Positions 16,254 through 23,385 of a stretch of 36,674 nt of DNA are shown here, piece after piece. A program made the translations under genes and the position numbers. The stretch's first letter is position 1, and each line of letters starts with the position of its first letter. The notes under the pieces are model-generated. The model was not told where the DNA came from. It ran no database searches and saw nothing but the letters and a program-made list of their open reading frames with translations. This DNA comes from Gammaproteobacteria bacterium (GTDB taxonomy: Bacteria; Pseudomonadota; Gammaproteobacteria; HK1), in contig JAACFO010000026.1 in the NCBI GenBank assembly GCA_009937425.1, forward strand, positions 1 to 36,674, written 5' to 3'.

Positions 16254-17086
16254 CCGCAGTCTTCTATGTCGGGGTTGCAGGGCAGGCGGTGGTCCATTTC
16301 CAACGCCGGCTCGTCCACGTTCGGGGTGCCGATGATCTGTGCGGGCACACCGGCAACGGTACAGTGGGGCGGTACGTCTTCCAACACCACGCTGCCGGCG
16401 CCGACCTTGGCGCCACGGCCGACTTCCACATTGCCGAGAATTTTCGCTCCGGCGCCGATGAGCACACCGTGGCGTACCTTCGGATGGCGGTCTCCCTCGG
16501 CTTTGCCGGTGCCGCCCAGGGTGACCTCATGAAGAATCGACACGTTGTCCTCGATGACGGCGGTCTCGCCGATGACGACGCTGGTGGCGTGGTCGATGAG
16601 GATGCCATTGCCCACCCGCGCCGCGGGATGGATGTCGACGCCGAATACCTCCGAGGTGCGGTTCTGCAAAAACAACGCCAGTGACTGGCGGCCCTCGTGC
16701 CACAGGAAGTGAGCTACGCGATGGGTCTGCAGGGCGTGAAAACCCTTGAAATAGAGGAAGGGCTCCGAGAATCCCTTGGCCGCCGGATCCCGATCACGGG
16801 TGGCGCGAATGTCGGCGCGGATGGACTGCCCGATGCCGGGACTCGCCTCCAGTGCATCCGCGATCAACTCGCGCACCAGCATCGCCGGCAGTGCCGAGCA
16901 TTCGAGTTTGCCCGCCAGCAAGAATGCCAGGGCGTCCTCGAGGCTCTTGTGGTTCAACACCGTGGCGTGCAGAAAGCTCGCCAGAATGGGTTCGCGTTCC
17001 ACGTCCCCGGCGACCTCTTCGCGAATGCTTTGCCACAGGGGGTCGAGCGCCGCGCGAGCAATTCTTGCAGACTGGCTACGTGCCAT
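16250..17086 (-). CDS. cysE: Serine O-acetyltransferase
   Basis: Left-handed beta-helix acetyltransferase of 278 residues. The N-terminal helical domain (DPLWQSIREEVAGDVEREPI, SFLHATVLNHKSLEDALAF) is followed by hexapeptide repeats with DIHPAARVGNGILIDHAT, VIGETAVIEDNVSILHEVTL, GDRHPKVRHGVLIGAGAKIL and GSVVLEDVPPHCTVAGVPA, very close to E. coli CysE. It acetylates L-serine for cysteine synthesis. The start is ATG 17086 with GGAGGG six bases upstream. Oddly, the C-terminus reads PDIEDCG and lacks the terminal isoleucine by which CysE docks into the CysK active site, so a canonical cysteine synthase complex is doubtful. Confidence 0.92.
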   Translation of the reverse strand: MARSQSARIARAALDPLWQSIREEVAGDVEREPILASFLHATVLNHKSLEDALAFLLAGKLECSALPAMLVRELIADALEASPGIGQSIRADIRATRDRDPAAKGFSEPFLYFKGFHALQTHRVAHFLWHEGRQSLALFLQNRTSEVFGVDIHPAARVGNGILIDHATSVVIGETAVIEDNVSILHEVTLGGTGKAEGDRHPKVRHGVLIGAGAKILGNVEVGRGAKVGAGSVVLEDVPPHCTVAGVPAQIIGTPNVDEPALEMDHRLPCNPDIEDCG

Positions 17087-17120
17087 TTTGCCCTCCGTAG
17101 TCAACAGTGTGTGGCAGGGC

Positions 17121-17148
17121 GGTGTGGGTGGCAAGCGCCACCCACACC
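17121..17148. repeat. Perfect 12-bp inverted repeat upstream of cysE
   Basis: GGTGTGGGTGGC, the loop AAGC, then GCCACCCACACC: a fully paired 12-bp stem in the gap between cysE and the small gene at 17242-17592, 34 bases upstream of the cysE start. There is no T-run on either side, so it is not a standard terminator. It could be an mRNA element in the cysE leader or a short dispersed repeat. A second small stem (GCCCG/CGGGC, 17226-17240) sits directly after the upstream gene's stop. Confidence 0.6.
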
Positions 17149-17241
17149 GGTGGCCGGCATCTGTCGCAGCCCGGGGGGGTAGCCCGTGGGCGGTTTCGCC
17201 CGCCGTTCGGCTGCCCGTCGCCTGAGCCCGTCCAGCGGGCG

Positions 17242-17592
17242 TTATGCGGCCGCTTTGGCATCGGGGTCGTTGCAGGCTGCCAGTCGGTCCGCCGGCTTCA
17301 GCACTACCTGTCCGGTTGCCGTTTTCGCCGCCGGCTGCCGCTTGACGGCACTGGCGAGCTTTTTGACGGGCCGCAGGACTGCCCTGAAAAGGTCTGTGAG
17401 GGCCGACGCCATGGCCCGTGCCTGCAGCTGGCGCCCCAGGAGTTGGTACTGGTGGAGCTCGTCCATGGTCACGTGCGTGCCGGGAACCAGGTTGCTCTCA
17501 TCGCCCCGATGGACGATCAGGTCTACCCGCCGGCGGATCCCCGGATCGAACAGCGGGATTTCCGCGGGGGCTTGATTTCGTTGAATTGTCAC
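17242..17592 (-). CDS. Small protein of unknown function, divergent from LysR regulator
   Basis: Predicted soluble protein of 116 residues. The first half has the charged segment FDPGIRRRVDLIVHRGDES; the middle has an amphipathic helix region HQYQLLGRQLQARAMASALT; the tail is lysine- and alanine-rich (RPVKKLASAVKRQPAAKTA). I do not recognise a named domain with confidence. The GTG start at 17592 is supported by GAGGA eight bases upstream. It is divergent from the GcvA-like LysR gene, with an AT-rich 132-base gap between them, a layout typical of a LysR regulator and its target or autoregulatory partner. A small stem follows the stop codon. Confidence 0.6.
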   Translation of the reverse strand: MTIQRNQAPAEIPLFDPGIRRRVDLIVHRGDESNLVPGTHVTMDELHQYQLLGRQLQARAMASALTDLFRAVLRPVKKLASAVKRQPAAKTATGQVVLKPADRLAACNDPDAKAAA

Positions 17593-17724
17593 CTTACATT
17601 TCCTCGTATATTTTGTGGGTATTTGAAGCTTTGGATGTACCTGTATGTTGGGTATAAATGTAGTGATTACAAGCACTTTCCACAAACGAGAAGATTTACG
17701 GGTATAGTTTAGGATTTCTAATAG
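17593..17724. promoter_or_regulatory. Divergent promoter region between the small gene and LysR gene
   Basis: This gap is clearly more AT-rich than its neighbours. It contains three direct copies of GGGTAT (17617-17622, 17650-17655, 17700-17705), the last two running into TATAAA and TATAGT, and a 7-bp inverted pair TTTGTGG (17612-17618) and CCACAAA (17680-17686). These are candidate promoter and regulator sites for the divergent pair; no single classical T-N11-A LysR box stands out. Confidence 0.5.
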
Positions 17725-18663
17725 ATGGAACGGCATCTCCCACCGCTGAATGCCCTGCGCGCCTTCGAGGCCGCGGCCAGACATTTGAGTCTGACCCGCG
17801 CCGCCGAAGAGCTGCACGTGACGCCGGCGGCGGTCAGTCATCAGGTCAAAGGTCTGGAGTCCCATCTGGGCGTCAAGCTGTTCCGGCGTGCCAACCGCTC
17901 CCTGCTGCTTACCGACGCCGGCCAGGCCTGCCTGCCGGGCCTGCACGAGGGCTTCGACCGCCTGGCCGAGGCCATGGAGGCGGTTCGTGCACGGGACGAG
18001 AGCGGGCCGTTTACCGTCAGCGTTCCGCCGTCCTTCGGCGCCAAATGGCTGGTGGCCAGGCTCGATCGTTTCAGCCAGAAGCATCCCGGTTACGACGTGC
18101 GTCTGGACGCCTCCATGCGCCTGGTGGACTTGATGCGTGAAGGTGTCGATATCGCGGTGCGTTACGGCGCCGGCCAATACGAGGGAATGCGTGTCGACCG
18201 CCTCATGGACGAGGTGGCAATACCCGTGTGCAGCCCACGGCTGCTGGAGGGCGATAAGCCACTGCGTGTGCCGGAGGATTTGTGCCGGCACACACTCCTG
18301 CACCACACCGCGTCCTACCAGGACGACAGCTACCCGGACTGGCGCATGTGGCTACAGGCCGCCGGCGTCACTTCCTGTGATCTCAACCGCGGACCGACTT
18401 TCACCATGGCGAGCATGGCCGTGCAGGCGGCCATCGACGGCCAGGGCGTGGCGCTGGTGGGCCGCGTGCTGGTTGCCGATGATCTGGCGGCGGGACGCCT
18501 GGTGCGCCCTTTCGAGCTCAGCTTCCCGGTGCACTTCGCCTACTACATCGTCAGTCCGCTGATCACGGCCGAGCGCCGCAGGGTGGTGGCTTTCCGTGAA
18601 TGGTTGTTGGAGGAAGCGAAAGTAGGCGGCACGCAACAGCCACAGCCCGGGCAGCCGTCGTAA
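17725..18663 (+). CDS. LysR-family transcriptional regulator, GcvA-like
   Basis: DNA-binding regulator of 312 residues. The winged helix-turn-helix occupies about residues 5-65 (LPPLNALRAFEAAARHLSLT, AAEELHVTPAAVSHQVKGLE, GVKLFRRANRSLLLTDAG), with wording typical of the GcvA subgroup. The effector domain follows, with SVPPSFGAKWLVARLDRF and EGVDIAVRYGAGQYEGM. AGGA at 17711-17714 precedes the ATG. It is divergent from a small unknown gene, its most likely target besides itself. No glycine-cleavage genes are in view, so a glycine-specific role should not be assumed. Confidence 0.9.
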   Translation: MERHLPPLNALRAFEAAARHLSLTRAAEELHVTPAAVSHQVKGLESHLGVKLFRRANRSLLLTDAGQACLPGLHEGFDRLAEAMEAVRARDESGPFTVSVPPSFGAKWLVARLDRFSQKHPGYDVRLDASMRLVDLMREGVDIAVRYGAGQYEGMRVDRLMDEVAIPVCSPRLLEGDKPLRVPEDLCRHTLLHHTASYQDDSYPDWRMWLQAAGVTSCDLNRGPTFTMASMAVQAAIDGQGVALVGRVLVADDLAAGRLVRPFELSFPVHFAYYIVSPLITAERRRVVAFREWLLEEAKVGGTQQPQPGQPS

Positions 18664-18682
18664 TTTCAGCGGGCGCCGCCAA

Positions 18683-19735
18683 TCAGCTTTCCGTGCCGGT
18701 TTTTTTCTCCGTCACTTGCCGTTGCGTACCCCACACATTGCGCCCGTATTTCCAGTAGCCGCGAACGTTGTTCAGCCGGGAATCCGCGGTCGGGTCTAGG
18801 GCCAGCACTTCACCGCTCAAAAGCGGCTGTAGGTAAGGCGCGAGCACCGCGCCGCCGCCGCCTGTTACGACGATGAGATCGATGTCCCAGTCGTCCGCCC
18901 ACAGGCGATCCACCTCGGTGGCCACCGCCGAGGCGAGCTTGCTGAAGGCGTCTTCCGTTAACGGCTTCAGGTCAATGGTCTTGCCGCGAATCTTGATCGA
19001 GCCACGGGCAACGGCGTCGTACATGCGGTAGAGCTCCACGTCGACCCCGGTCTGCTCCAGCAGTTTGGCGGCAATCATCGCGAAGGCCCGGGCGATGCCC
19101 GATTCCGATGAGCCGCTGCCACGGCCGGAATATTTTGTCTTGTCCGATACCGTGTAGTCGGTGGTGCGAAAACCCACGTCGACGACGCCGATTTTCTGCT
19201 GCACGTAGCGTTTGTCGCTGAGCTCCGCCGTCTCCCCCATCATGAGATTGAACAGGGAGCCGAATGGCTGCGGGATGACCCGCACCTGGTTGACAGTCAC
19301 CGGCATCTCCTGGCGTACGCCGCTTGAATCCAGTGTCACCAGTGAGTGGGCCCCGAGTAACAAGCCGGAAAGCTCCTCCCGGTGGCGGCGGTAAAAGCTG
19401 ACAGGAAGGCCTGTTACCAGGTTAATCGTATCGTTGGCCGACACCAGGCGTGACAACGCCGCCATGGCCATAATCTTGGCGAAGTTGGTGATGAACTGAT
19501 TCTGATCGAGGGTGAAGGAGCGCACATGGCTCTGGCGTTCGGCCAGTTCACCCACGAAGAAGGAGTCCCCTTCCAGCTCCACGTGCAAGTGCTCTTCGGG
19601 GTTGGTCGCGGTCAACAGGTGCTCGCGAAACTGTATGTCGGTGGCCTCACCGAAAATCGACTTGAATACCAGCGTATCCTTGCCGTTGGTTGCCTTGGTA
19701 AACCCGAAGCCGATATCTACACCAACGACATTCAC
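18683..19735 (-). CDS. Actin-like ATPase, ParM/StbA family
   Basis: Protein of 350 residues with the actin-fold nucleotide motifs in order: phosphate 1 VVGVDIGFGFTKA (3-15), connect-type segment NLVTGLPVSFYRRHREEL, phosphate 2 IGVVDVGFRTTDYTV (182-196) and adenosine motif LIVVTGGGGAVLAP (287-300). This is the ParM/StbA type that forms filaments for plasmid segregation, not MreB or FtsA. It starts at a GTG with GGGGGAG four bases upstream. No ParR-like adaptor gene or centromere-like tandem repeats are seen beside it, and the neighbours are ordinary chromosomal genes, so its role here is unclear. It lies 39 bases downstream of a flavodoxin-family gene on the same strand. Confidence 0.85.
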   Translation of the reverse strand: MNVVGVDIGFGFTKATNGKDTLVFKSIFGEATDIQFREHLLTATNPEEHLHVELEGDSFFVGELAERQSHVRSFTLDQNQFITNFAKIMAMAALSRLVSANDTINLVTGLPVSFYRRHREELSGLLLGAHSLVTLDSSGVRQEMPVTVNQVRVIPQPFGSLFNLMMGETAELSDKRYVQQKIGVVDVGFRTTDYTVSDKTKYSGRGSGSSESGIARAFAMIAAKLLEQTGVDVELYRMYDAVARGSIKIRGKTIDLKPLTEDAFSKLASAVATEVDRLWADDWDIDLIVVTGGGGAVLAPYLQPLLSGEVLALDPTADSRLNNVRGYWKYGRNVWGTQRQVTEKKTGTES

Positions 19736-19774
19736 GACACTCCCCCTGGTTTGTACTCGACCATAAAATTACGC

Positions 19775-20236
19775 TCAGAACACATTCATTTCGAGTCCGG
19801 CGGCCATGGCCATACCGAGCTCCTCGCAGGCGGCCAAGACCGCATCGGTGGTAGCCCCGAGCGCGATAATTGGCTCCTGGACGACGCGCAGCGGATAGCC
19901 CCTGGCGATCCGTTGAATGCTGCCCAGCGCGCCGCTGCCGTCATTGTCGGCGCTGATGAAAATCGCGTAGGGCAGGCTTTCTACCTTGCCTTCGCAAGGA
20001 TAGTAGGTACGGTCGAGAAAATCCTTCATGGCGCCCGACATGTATCCAAAATTCTCCGGGGTCCCGAGTATCAAGGCATGGGCCCAGAGCAGATCTTCCG
20101 GGCCGGCATCCCCGGCACGCAGCATGCGCGTCTCGACGCCGTCCACCTCCTGGGAGCTGGCGCCACGCAGCACCGCCTCGGCCATGGCCTGGGTATTGCC
20201 GGTCTGGGAGTGGTAAACGATAAGCAGGTGTTTCAA
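19775..20236 (-). CDS. Flavodoxin / NAD(P)H-dependent FMN reductase-fold protein
   Basis: Small flavodoxin-fold protein of 153 residues. The FMN phosphate-binding loop YHSQTGNTQAMAEAV is at residues 8-22, and the second flavin loop is around LGTPENFGYMSGAMKDFLDR. The end, AACEELGMAMAAGLEMNVF, is normal for this group, so the gene is complete. It probably carries FMN and acts as a redox carrier or quinone/FMN reductase in the cytoplasm; the partner is unknown. It precedes the ParM-like gene by 39 bases on the same strand and may be co-transcribed with it, though no functional link is evident. Confidence 0.85.
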   Translation of the reverse strand: MKHLLIVYHSQTGNTQAMAEAVLRGASSQEVDGVETRMLRAGDAGPEDLLWAHALILGTPENFGYMSGAMKDFLDRTYYPCEGKVESLPYAIFISADNDGSGALGSIQRIARGYPLRVVQEPIIALGATTDAVLAACEELGMAMAAGLEMNVF

Positions 20237-20285
20237 TGCCGCGACTCGAGAGAATTGGTAATCCGCGTAGGTTTCAGTCTAAGTT

Positions 20286-20312
20286 CCCTCCCCCTCGCCT
20301 CGAGGGGGAGGG
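20286..20312. repeat. Perfect 12-bp hairpin, G/C-monotonous dispersed-repeat type
   Basis: CCCTCCCCCTCG, three-base loop CCT, then CGAGGGGGAGGG, followed by TCGGGGAGGGGC. This sequence style is known as a scattered intergenic repeat in many proteobacterial genomes. It lies between the divergent flavodoxin gene (start 20236) and the DUF2058 gene (start 20492). Only one copy is in this window, so copy number cannot be judged here. Confidence 0.65.
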
Positions 20313-20491
20313 TCGGGGAGGGGCTAAGACAAGGAGCATCCAGCCAAGTCGCCTTTGTAGTCAACTTTTGTTCCCCTTGCCGACGAGATTCTCATGAATC
20401 GTGTCCCCTCCGGACTATTTGCGAAGCGTTCTCCATTGGGGTTGAATGTGCACCTGCAACGCTAAAGGCATCCCACGACGGCGAGTACGGT

Positions 20492-21082
20492 ATGGGAAAT
20501 TCCCTTCGGGACGAGCTACTCAAAGCCGGTTTGGCCAGCGAGGAGCGGCGGGAAAAACCCCGGCGCTCCAAGCGGCGCAAGGCCGGGCCTGGAAAAAAGC
20601 GCCAACAAGCACCGGCGCAATCCGACAGCGAGGGAGCGGCCGCGACCTCCGCGCACGTGCTGCGAGAGAATCGGCGGCGCACGGCGCGATTCGTGCGCGA
20701 CTCGACGCTGGCCGGCGGCTCGGTGGCCGAGAATGCCAAAAAAGCCCTGCGCCGGAAGATTCAGGAACTGATCAAAGCCGAACGACTGAACGACGCGCAA
20801 GCGGCTATTGCGTATCACTTCGTCAGGGGTAAGCGCATAAAGCGCATTTACGTGACCGAGGACCAGCGCGCGCAGCTTACCGCCGGCACCATGGTGGTTG
20901 CGGCACTGGAGGGTAACAACCATCTCCTGACCTGCTCGGCGGCCGAGCAGCTGCTCTCCCTGGCCCCTCAGACGGTGGTTTGCGGCGCCACCGAAGCCGC
21001 CGCAAACGAAGCAACGTCCAACGCAGGCCAAGGGGATGGCGGAGGCGAAGAACACCCGGTGCCCGACGACATCGTCTGGTGA
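20492..21082 (+). CDS. yaiL: DUF2058 family protein (YaiL-like)
   Basis: Predicted nucleoid- or nucleic-acid-associated protein of 196 residues. It begins MGNSLRDELLKAGLASEE like E. coli YaiL, has a very basic stretch (about 22-38, many K and R), then IQELIKAERLNDAQAAIAYH, GKRIKRIYVTEDQRAQL and ends HPVPDDIVW, matching the family's conserved VPDDxxW tail. Its biochemical role is not established. The ATG at 20492 agrees with the family N-terminus; the open frame extends far upstream without meaning, through the flavodoxin gene region. It converges on the cystathionine enzyme gene with only 13 bases between stops. Confidence 0.87.
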   Translation: MGNSLRDELLKAGLASEERREKPRRSKRRKAGPGKKRQQAPAQSDSEGAAATSAHVLRENRRRTARFVRDSTLAGGSVAENAKKALRRKIQELIKAERLNDAQAAIAYHFVRGKRIKRIYVTEDQRAQLTAGTMVVAALEGNNHLLTCSAAEQLLSLAPQTVVCGATEAAANEATSNAGQGDGGGEEHPVPDDIVW

Positions 21083-21095
21083 CGCGAGACCTGGT

Positions 21096-22265
21096 TTAGA
21101 CTTTTGCCAGTCCCTGCTCGAGGTCCTCGATCAGATCTTCGGCCGCTTCCAGTCCTACGGATAAACGCACCAGGCCATCGGTGATGCCGACCCGCCGGCG
21201 CTCGGACACCTCCACGTCGGCGTGGGTCATGGTGACAGGATGGGTGACAAGGGACTCCACCGAGCCGAGGTTTTCCGCCAGTGACCACAACTCGAGCGAG
21301 TCCATCAGCTTCTTGCCGGCGCTGGTGCCGCCCTTGACCTCGAACCAGATCATGGCGCCAAAGCCCGTTGCCTGGTCCTTGGCGAGCTGGTGCTGGTTGA
21401 AAGATTCGAGACCCGGATAGCAGACGCTTTCGACTTTCGCGTGTGTTTCGAGAAAGCGCGCGATGGTCATGGCGTTGGCACATTGTGCGTCCATTCGAAC
21501 CGACAGGGTCTTGCAACCCTGCATGGTCAGAAATGCCACCTGGGGGGACATGATGGAGCCGGTCGTGTTCTGCACGAACTTCACTGCCTGGTCGAGTTCC
21601 TGGGTGGCGCTGATTACGGCGCCCCCGACGGTCGCGTTGTGGCCGTCGAAGTACTTGGTGGTGCTGTGGATGGACAAGTCCGCGCCCATCTCGAGGGGGC
21701 GCTGGTAGTATGGCGTCAGAAAGGTGTTGTCCACCGCGTGAGGGATCGAGCGCTCCCGTGCGATCTTTGATATGGCCGCAATGTCGGTCAGCTTCAGGGT
21801 TGGATTTGCCGGCGTCTCGGTGAAAATCAGGCGCGTGTTGTCGCGCACGGCCTCGCGCACGGCATCCGGATTCGACGTATCGACAAAGCTGAACTCGACC
21901 CCGAAGCGCGGCAGTATCATGGTGGCCAGGCGATAGGTGCCGCCGTAGGCCACGTCCGAGACGATGGCATGGTCCCCGGCGCTGAGCAGCGCCATCATGG
22001 TCGCGGTGGTGGCGGCCATGCCGGTGGAAAAAGCCCGGCACTCGACACCGCCTTCGAGAATCGTGAGCTTGTTCTCCAGAGCCCGCACCGTCGGATTTCC
22101 CGAGCGCGAGTAGGAGTATCCCTTGCCCAGATAGTTGTCGATGGATTCCTGCACATAGGTGGTTGACTGATAAATCGGTGTCAGGATGGCTCCCGTGACC
22201 GGATCGGGTTCAACGCCCGCATGAATCTGCTGAGTACTGAATCGTATCGAATTGCTGATTCCCAT
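21096..22265 (-). CDS. Cystathionine gamma-synthase / gamma-lyase family PLP enzyme
   Basis: Trans-sulfuration PLP enzyme of 389 residues, the normal length. It shows TPIYQSTTYVQES, the YSRSGNPTVRALENKLTILE block with the phosphate-binding tyrosine and arginine, AFSTGMAATTA, the cofactor aspartate in HAVDNTFLTPYYQRP (about 179) and the Schiff-base lysine in IHSTTKYFDGHN (about 204). The C-terminal GITDGLVRLSVGLEAAEDLI is standard. The synthase builds cystathionine for methionine; the lyase breaks it to cysteine; sequence by eye does not separate them safely. MetY and CysE in the same window supply related sulfur steps. The gene is divergent from the 3-hydroxyisobutyrate dehydrogenase-type gene. 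Confidence 0.88.
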   Translation of the reverse strand: MGISNSIRFSTQQIHAGVEPDPVTGAILTPIYQSTTYVQESIDNYLGKGYSYSRSGNPTVRALENKLTILEGGVECRAFSTGMAATTATMMALLSAGDHAIVSDVAYGGTYRLATMILPRFGVEFSFVDTSNPDAVREAVRDNTRLIFTETPANPTLKLTDIAAISKIARERSIPHAVDNTFLTPYYQRPLEMGADLSIHSTTKYFDGHNATVGGAVISATQELDQAVKFVQNTTGSIMSPQVAFLTMQGCKTLSVRMDAQCANAMTIARFLETHAKVESVCYPGLESFNQHQLAKDQATGFGAMIWFEVKGGTSAGKKLMDSLELWSLAENLGSVESLVTHPVTMTHADVEVSERRRVGITDGLVRLSVGLEAAEDLIEDLEQGLAKV

Positions 22266-22477
22266 CGAACTGTTGTCCTCGTGAGGGGCGTCAAAAAGGG
22301 GCTATATAGTCCTCGATCCTCCCCGGAAGTAAAAGCGCAATACGCCATGTCCGGCTGGCCATCCGTGGAGCGATTTGTTGCCGCCCCCGGCCGCTGTCGC
22401 CATAATCACCGGGGACTTGCGGCAAACCGTTCCGGGTTGCCCCACTATCAACTATCCAGCGGAGACGGAGGGCTCTG

Positions 22478-23374
22478 ATGAGCGCTGATACGAGCAATAA
22501 CAATCCCGAGCAGGTGGCTTTCATAGGCTTGGGCGTTATGGGATTTCACATGGCCGGCCATCTGGCGAACGCCGGCCATCAGGTGACCGTGTACAACCGC
22601 ACCTCCGCCAGAGCCGATGAGTGGCTGCAGAAGTTTTCCGGCAGCTCGGCGCCGACGCCTGCCGAGGCAGCCAGCGAAGCCCGCATCGTATTCGCCTGCG
22701 TCGGTAACGACGACGACGTGCGTGCTATCAGCACCGGTGAAGACGGTGTCTTCTCGGGCATGCAGGCGGGCAGTGTATTCGTGGACCACACGACCGCATC
22801 CGCGGAGCTCGCCAGGGATTTGGATGCCGTCGCCAGGGAACGCGGCTTTCACTTTCTGGATGGTCCCGTCTCCGGGGGAGAGGCGGGCGCCCAGAACGGT
22901 GTTCTAACGGTAATGATGGGAGGCGAGGCGGATATTTTCGAGACCGTACAACCGGTCATCGACAGCTATGCTCGCGCGGTCACCCTGCTGGGTCCGGCTG
23001 GTGCGGGTCAACTCACCAAGATGGTCAATCAGATCTGCATCGCCGGTTTGGTGCAGGGGCTTGCCGAAGGCGTGAGTTTTGCCAAAAGCGTCGGTTTGGA
23101 TGCGAAGCTGGTGCTGGATGTCATCTCGAAAGGCGCGGCGCAGTCGTGGCAGATGGAAAATCGCGGCGAGACCATGGTGGACGACAAGTTCGAATTCGGC
23201 TTCGCCGTCGATTGGATGCGTAAGGATTTGAGCATCTGTCTGGCGGAAGCCAGGCGCAGCGGCGCCCGCCTGCCGGTCGCAGCTCTGGTGGATCAGTTCT
23301 ACGCCCAGGTCCAGGCCCGCGGCGGTGGCCGTTGGGATACTTCCAGCCTTATGCGGCTGCTGACCAAGCCCTAG
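22478..23374 (+). CDS. 3-hydroxyisobutyrate dehydrogenase family oxidoreductase
   Basis: Beta-hydroxyacid dehydrogenase of 298 residues. Features are the Rossmann motif FIGLGVMGFHMAGHL (15-29), the substrate-binding FLDGPVSGGEAGAQNG (126-141), the catalytic lysine in GAGQLTKMVNQI (about 181) and a C-terminal helical domain ending MRKDLSICLAEARRSGARLP. Members reduce or oxidise 3-hydroxyisobutyrate, tartronate semialdehyde, D-threonine-like substrates or succinate semialdehyde; the exact one cannot be read here. A possible link to the 4-hydroxybutyrate/succinate-semialdehyde genes at 4296-7199 is only a thought. GGAGACGGAGGG precedes the ATG closely. The gene is monocistronic by its surroundings. 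Confidence 0.88.
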   Translation: MSADTSNNNPEQVAFIGLGVMGFHMAGHLANAGHQVTVYNRTSARADEWLQKFSGSSAPTPAEAASEARIVFACVGNDDDVRAISTGEDGVFSGMQAGSVFVDHTTASAELARDLDAVARERGFHFLDGPVSGGEAGAQNGVLTVMMGGEADIFETVQPVIDSYARAVTLLGPAGAGQLTKMVNQICIAGLVQGLAEGVSFAKSVGLDAKLVLDVISKGAAQSWQMENRGETMVDDKFEFGFAVDWMRKDLSICLAEARRSGARLPVAALVDQFYAQVQARGGGRWDTSSLMRLLTKP

Positions 23375-23385
23375 AGTCGTAGCGC

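Noticed and set aside
17593..18306. Minus-strand open frame continuing from the small gene through the LysR gene
   Set aside because: It is antisense to a well-supported LysR coding region; a GTG with a good ribosome binding site at 17592 explains the real gene.
18683..20236. Plasmid partition locus (parMRC)
   Set aside because: Only the actin-like gene is present; the upstream gene is a flavodoxin-family protein and no iterated centromere repeats are visible.
19526..20491. Plus-strand open frame upstream of the DUF2058 gene
   Set aside because: It runs antisense through the ParM-like and flavodoxin genes and gives no family-like sequence before residue MGNSLRDELL.
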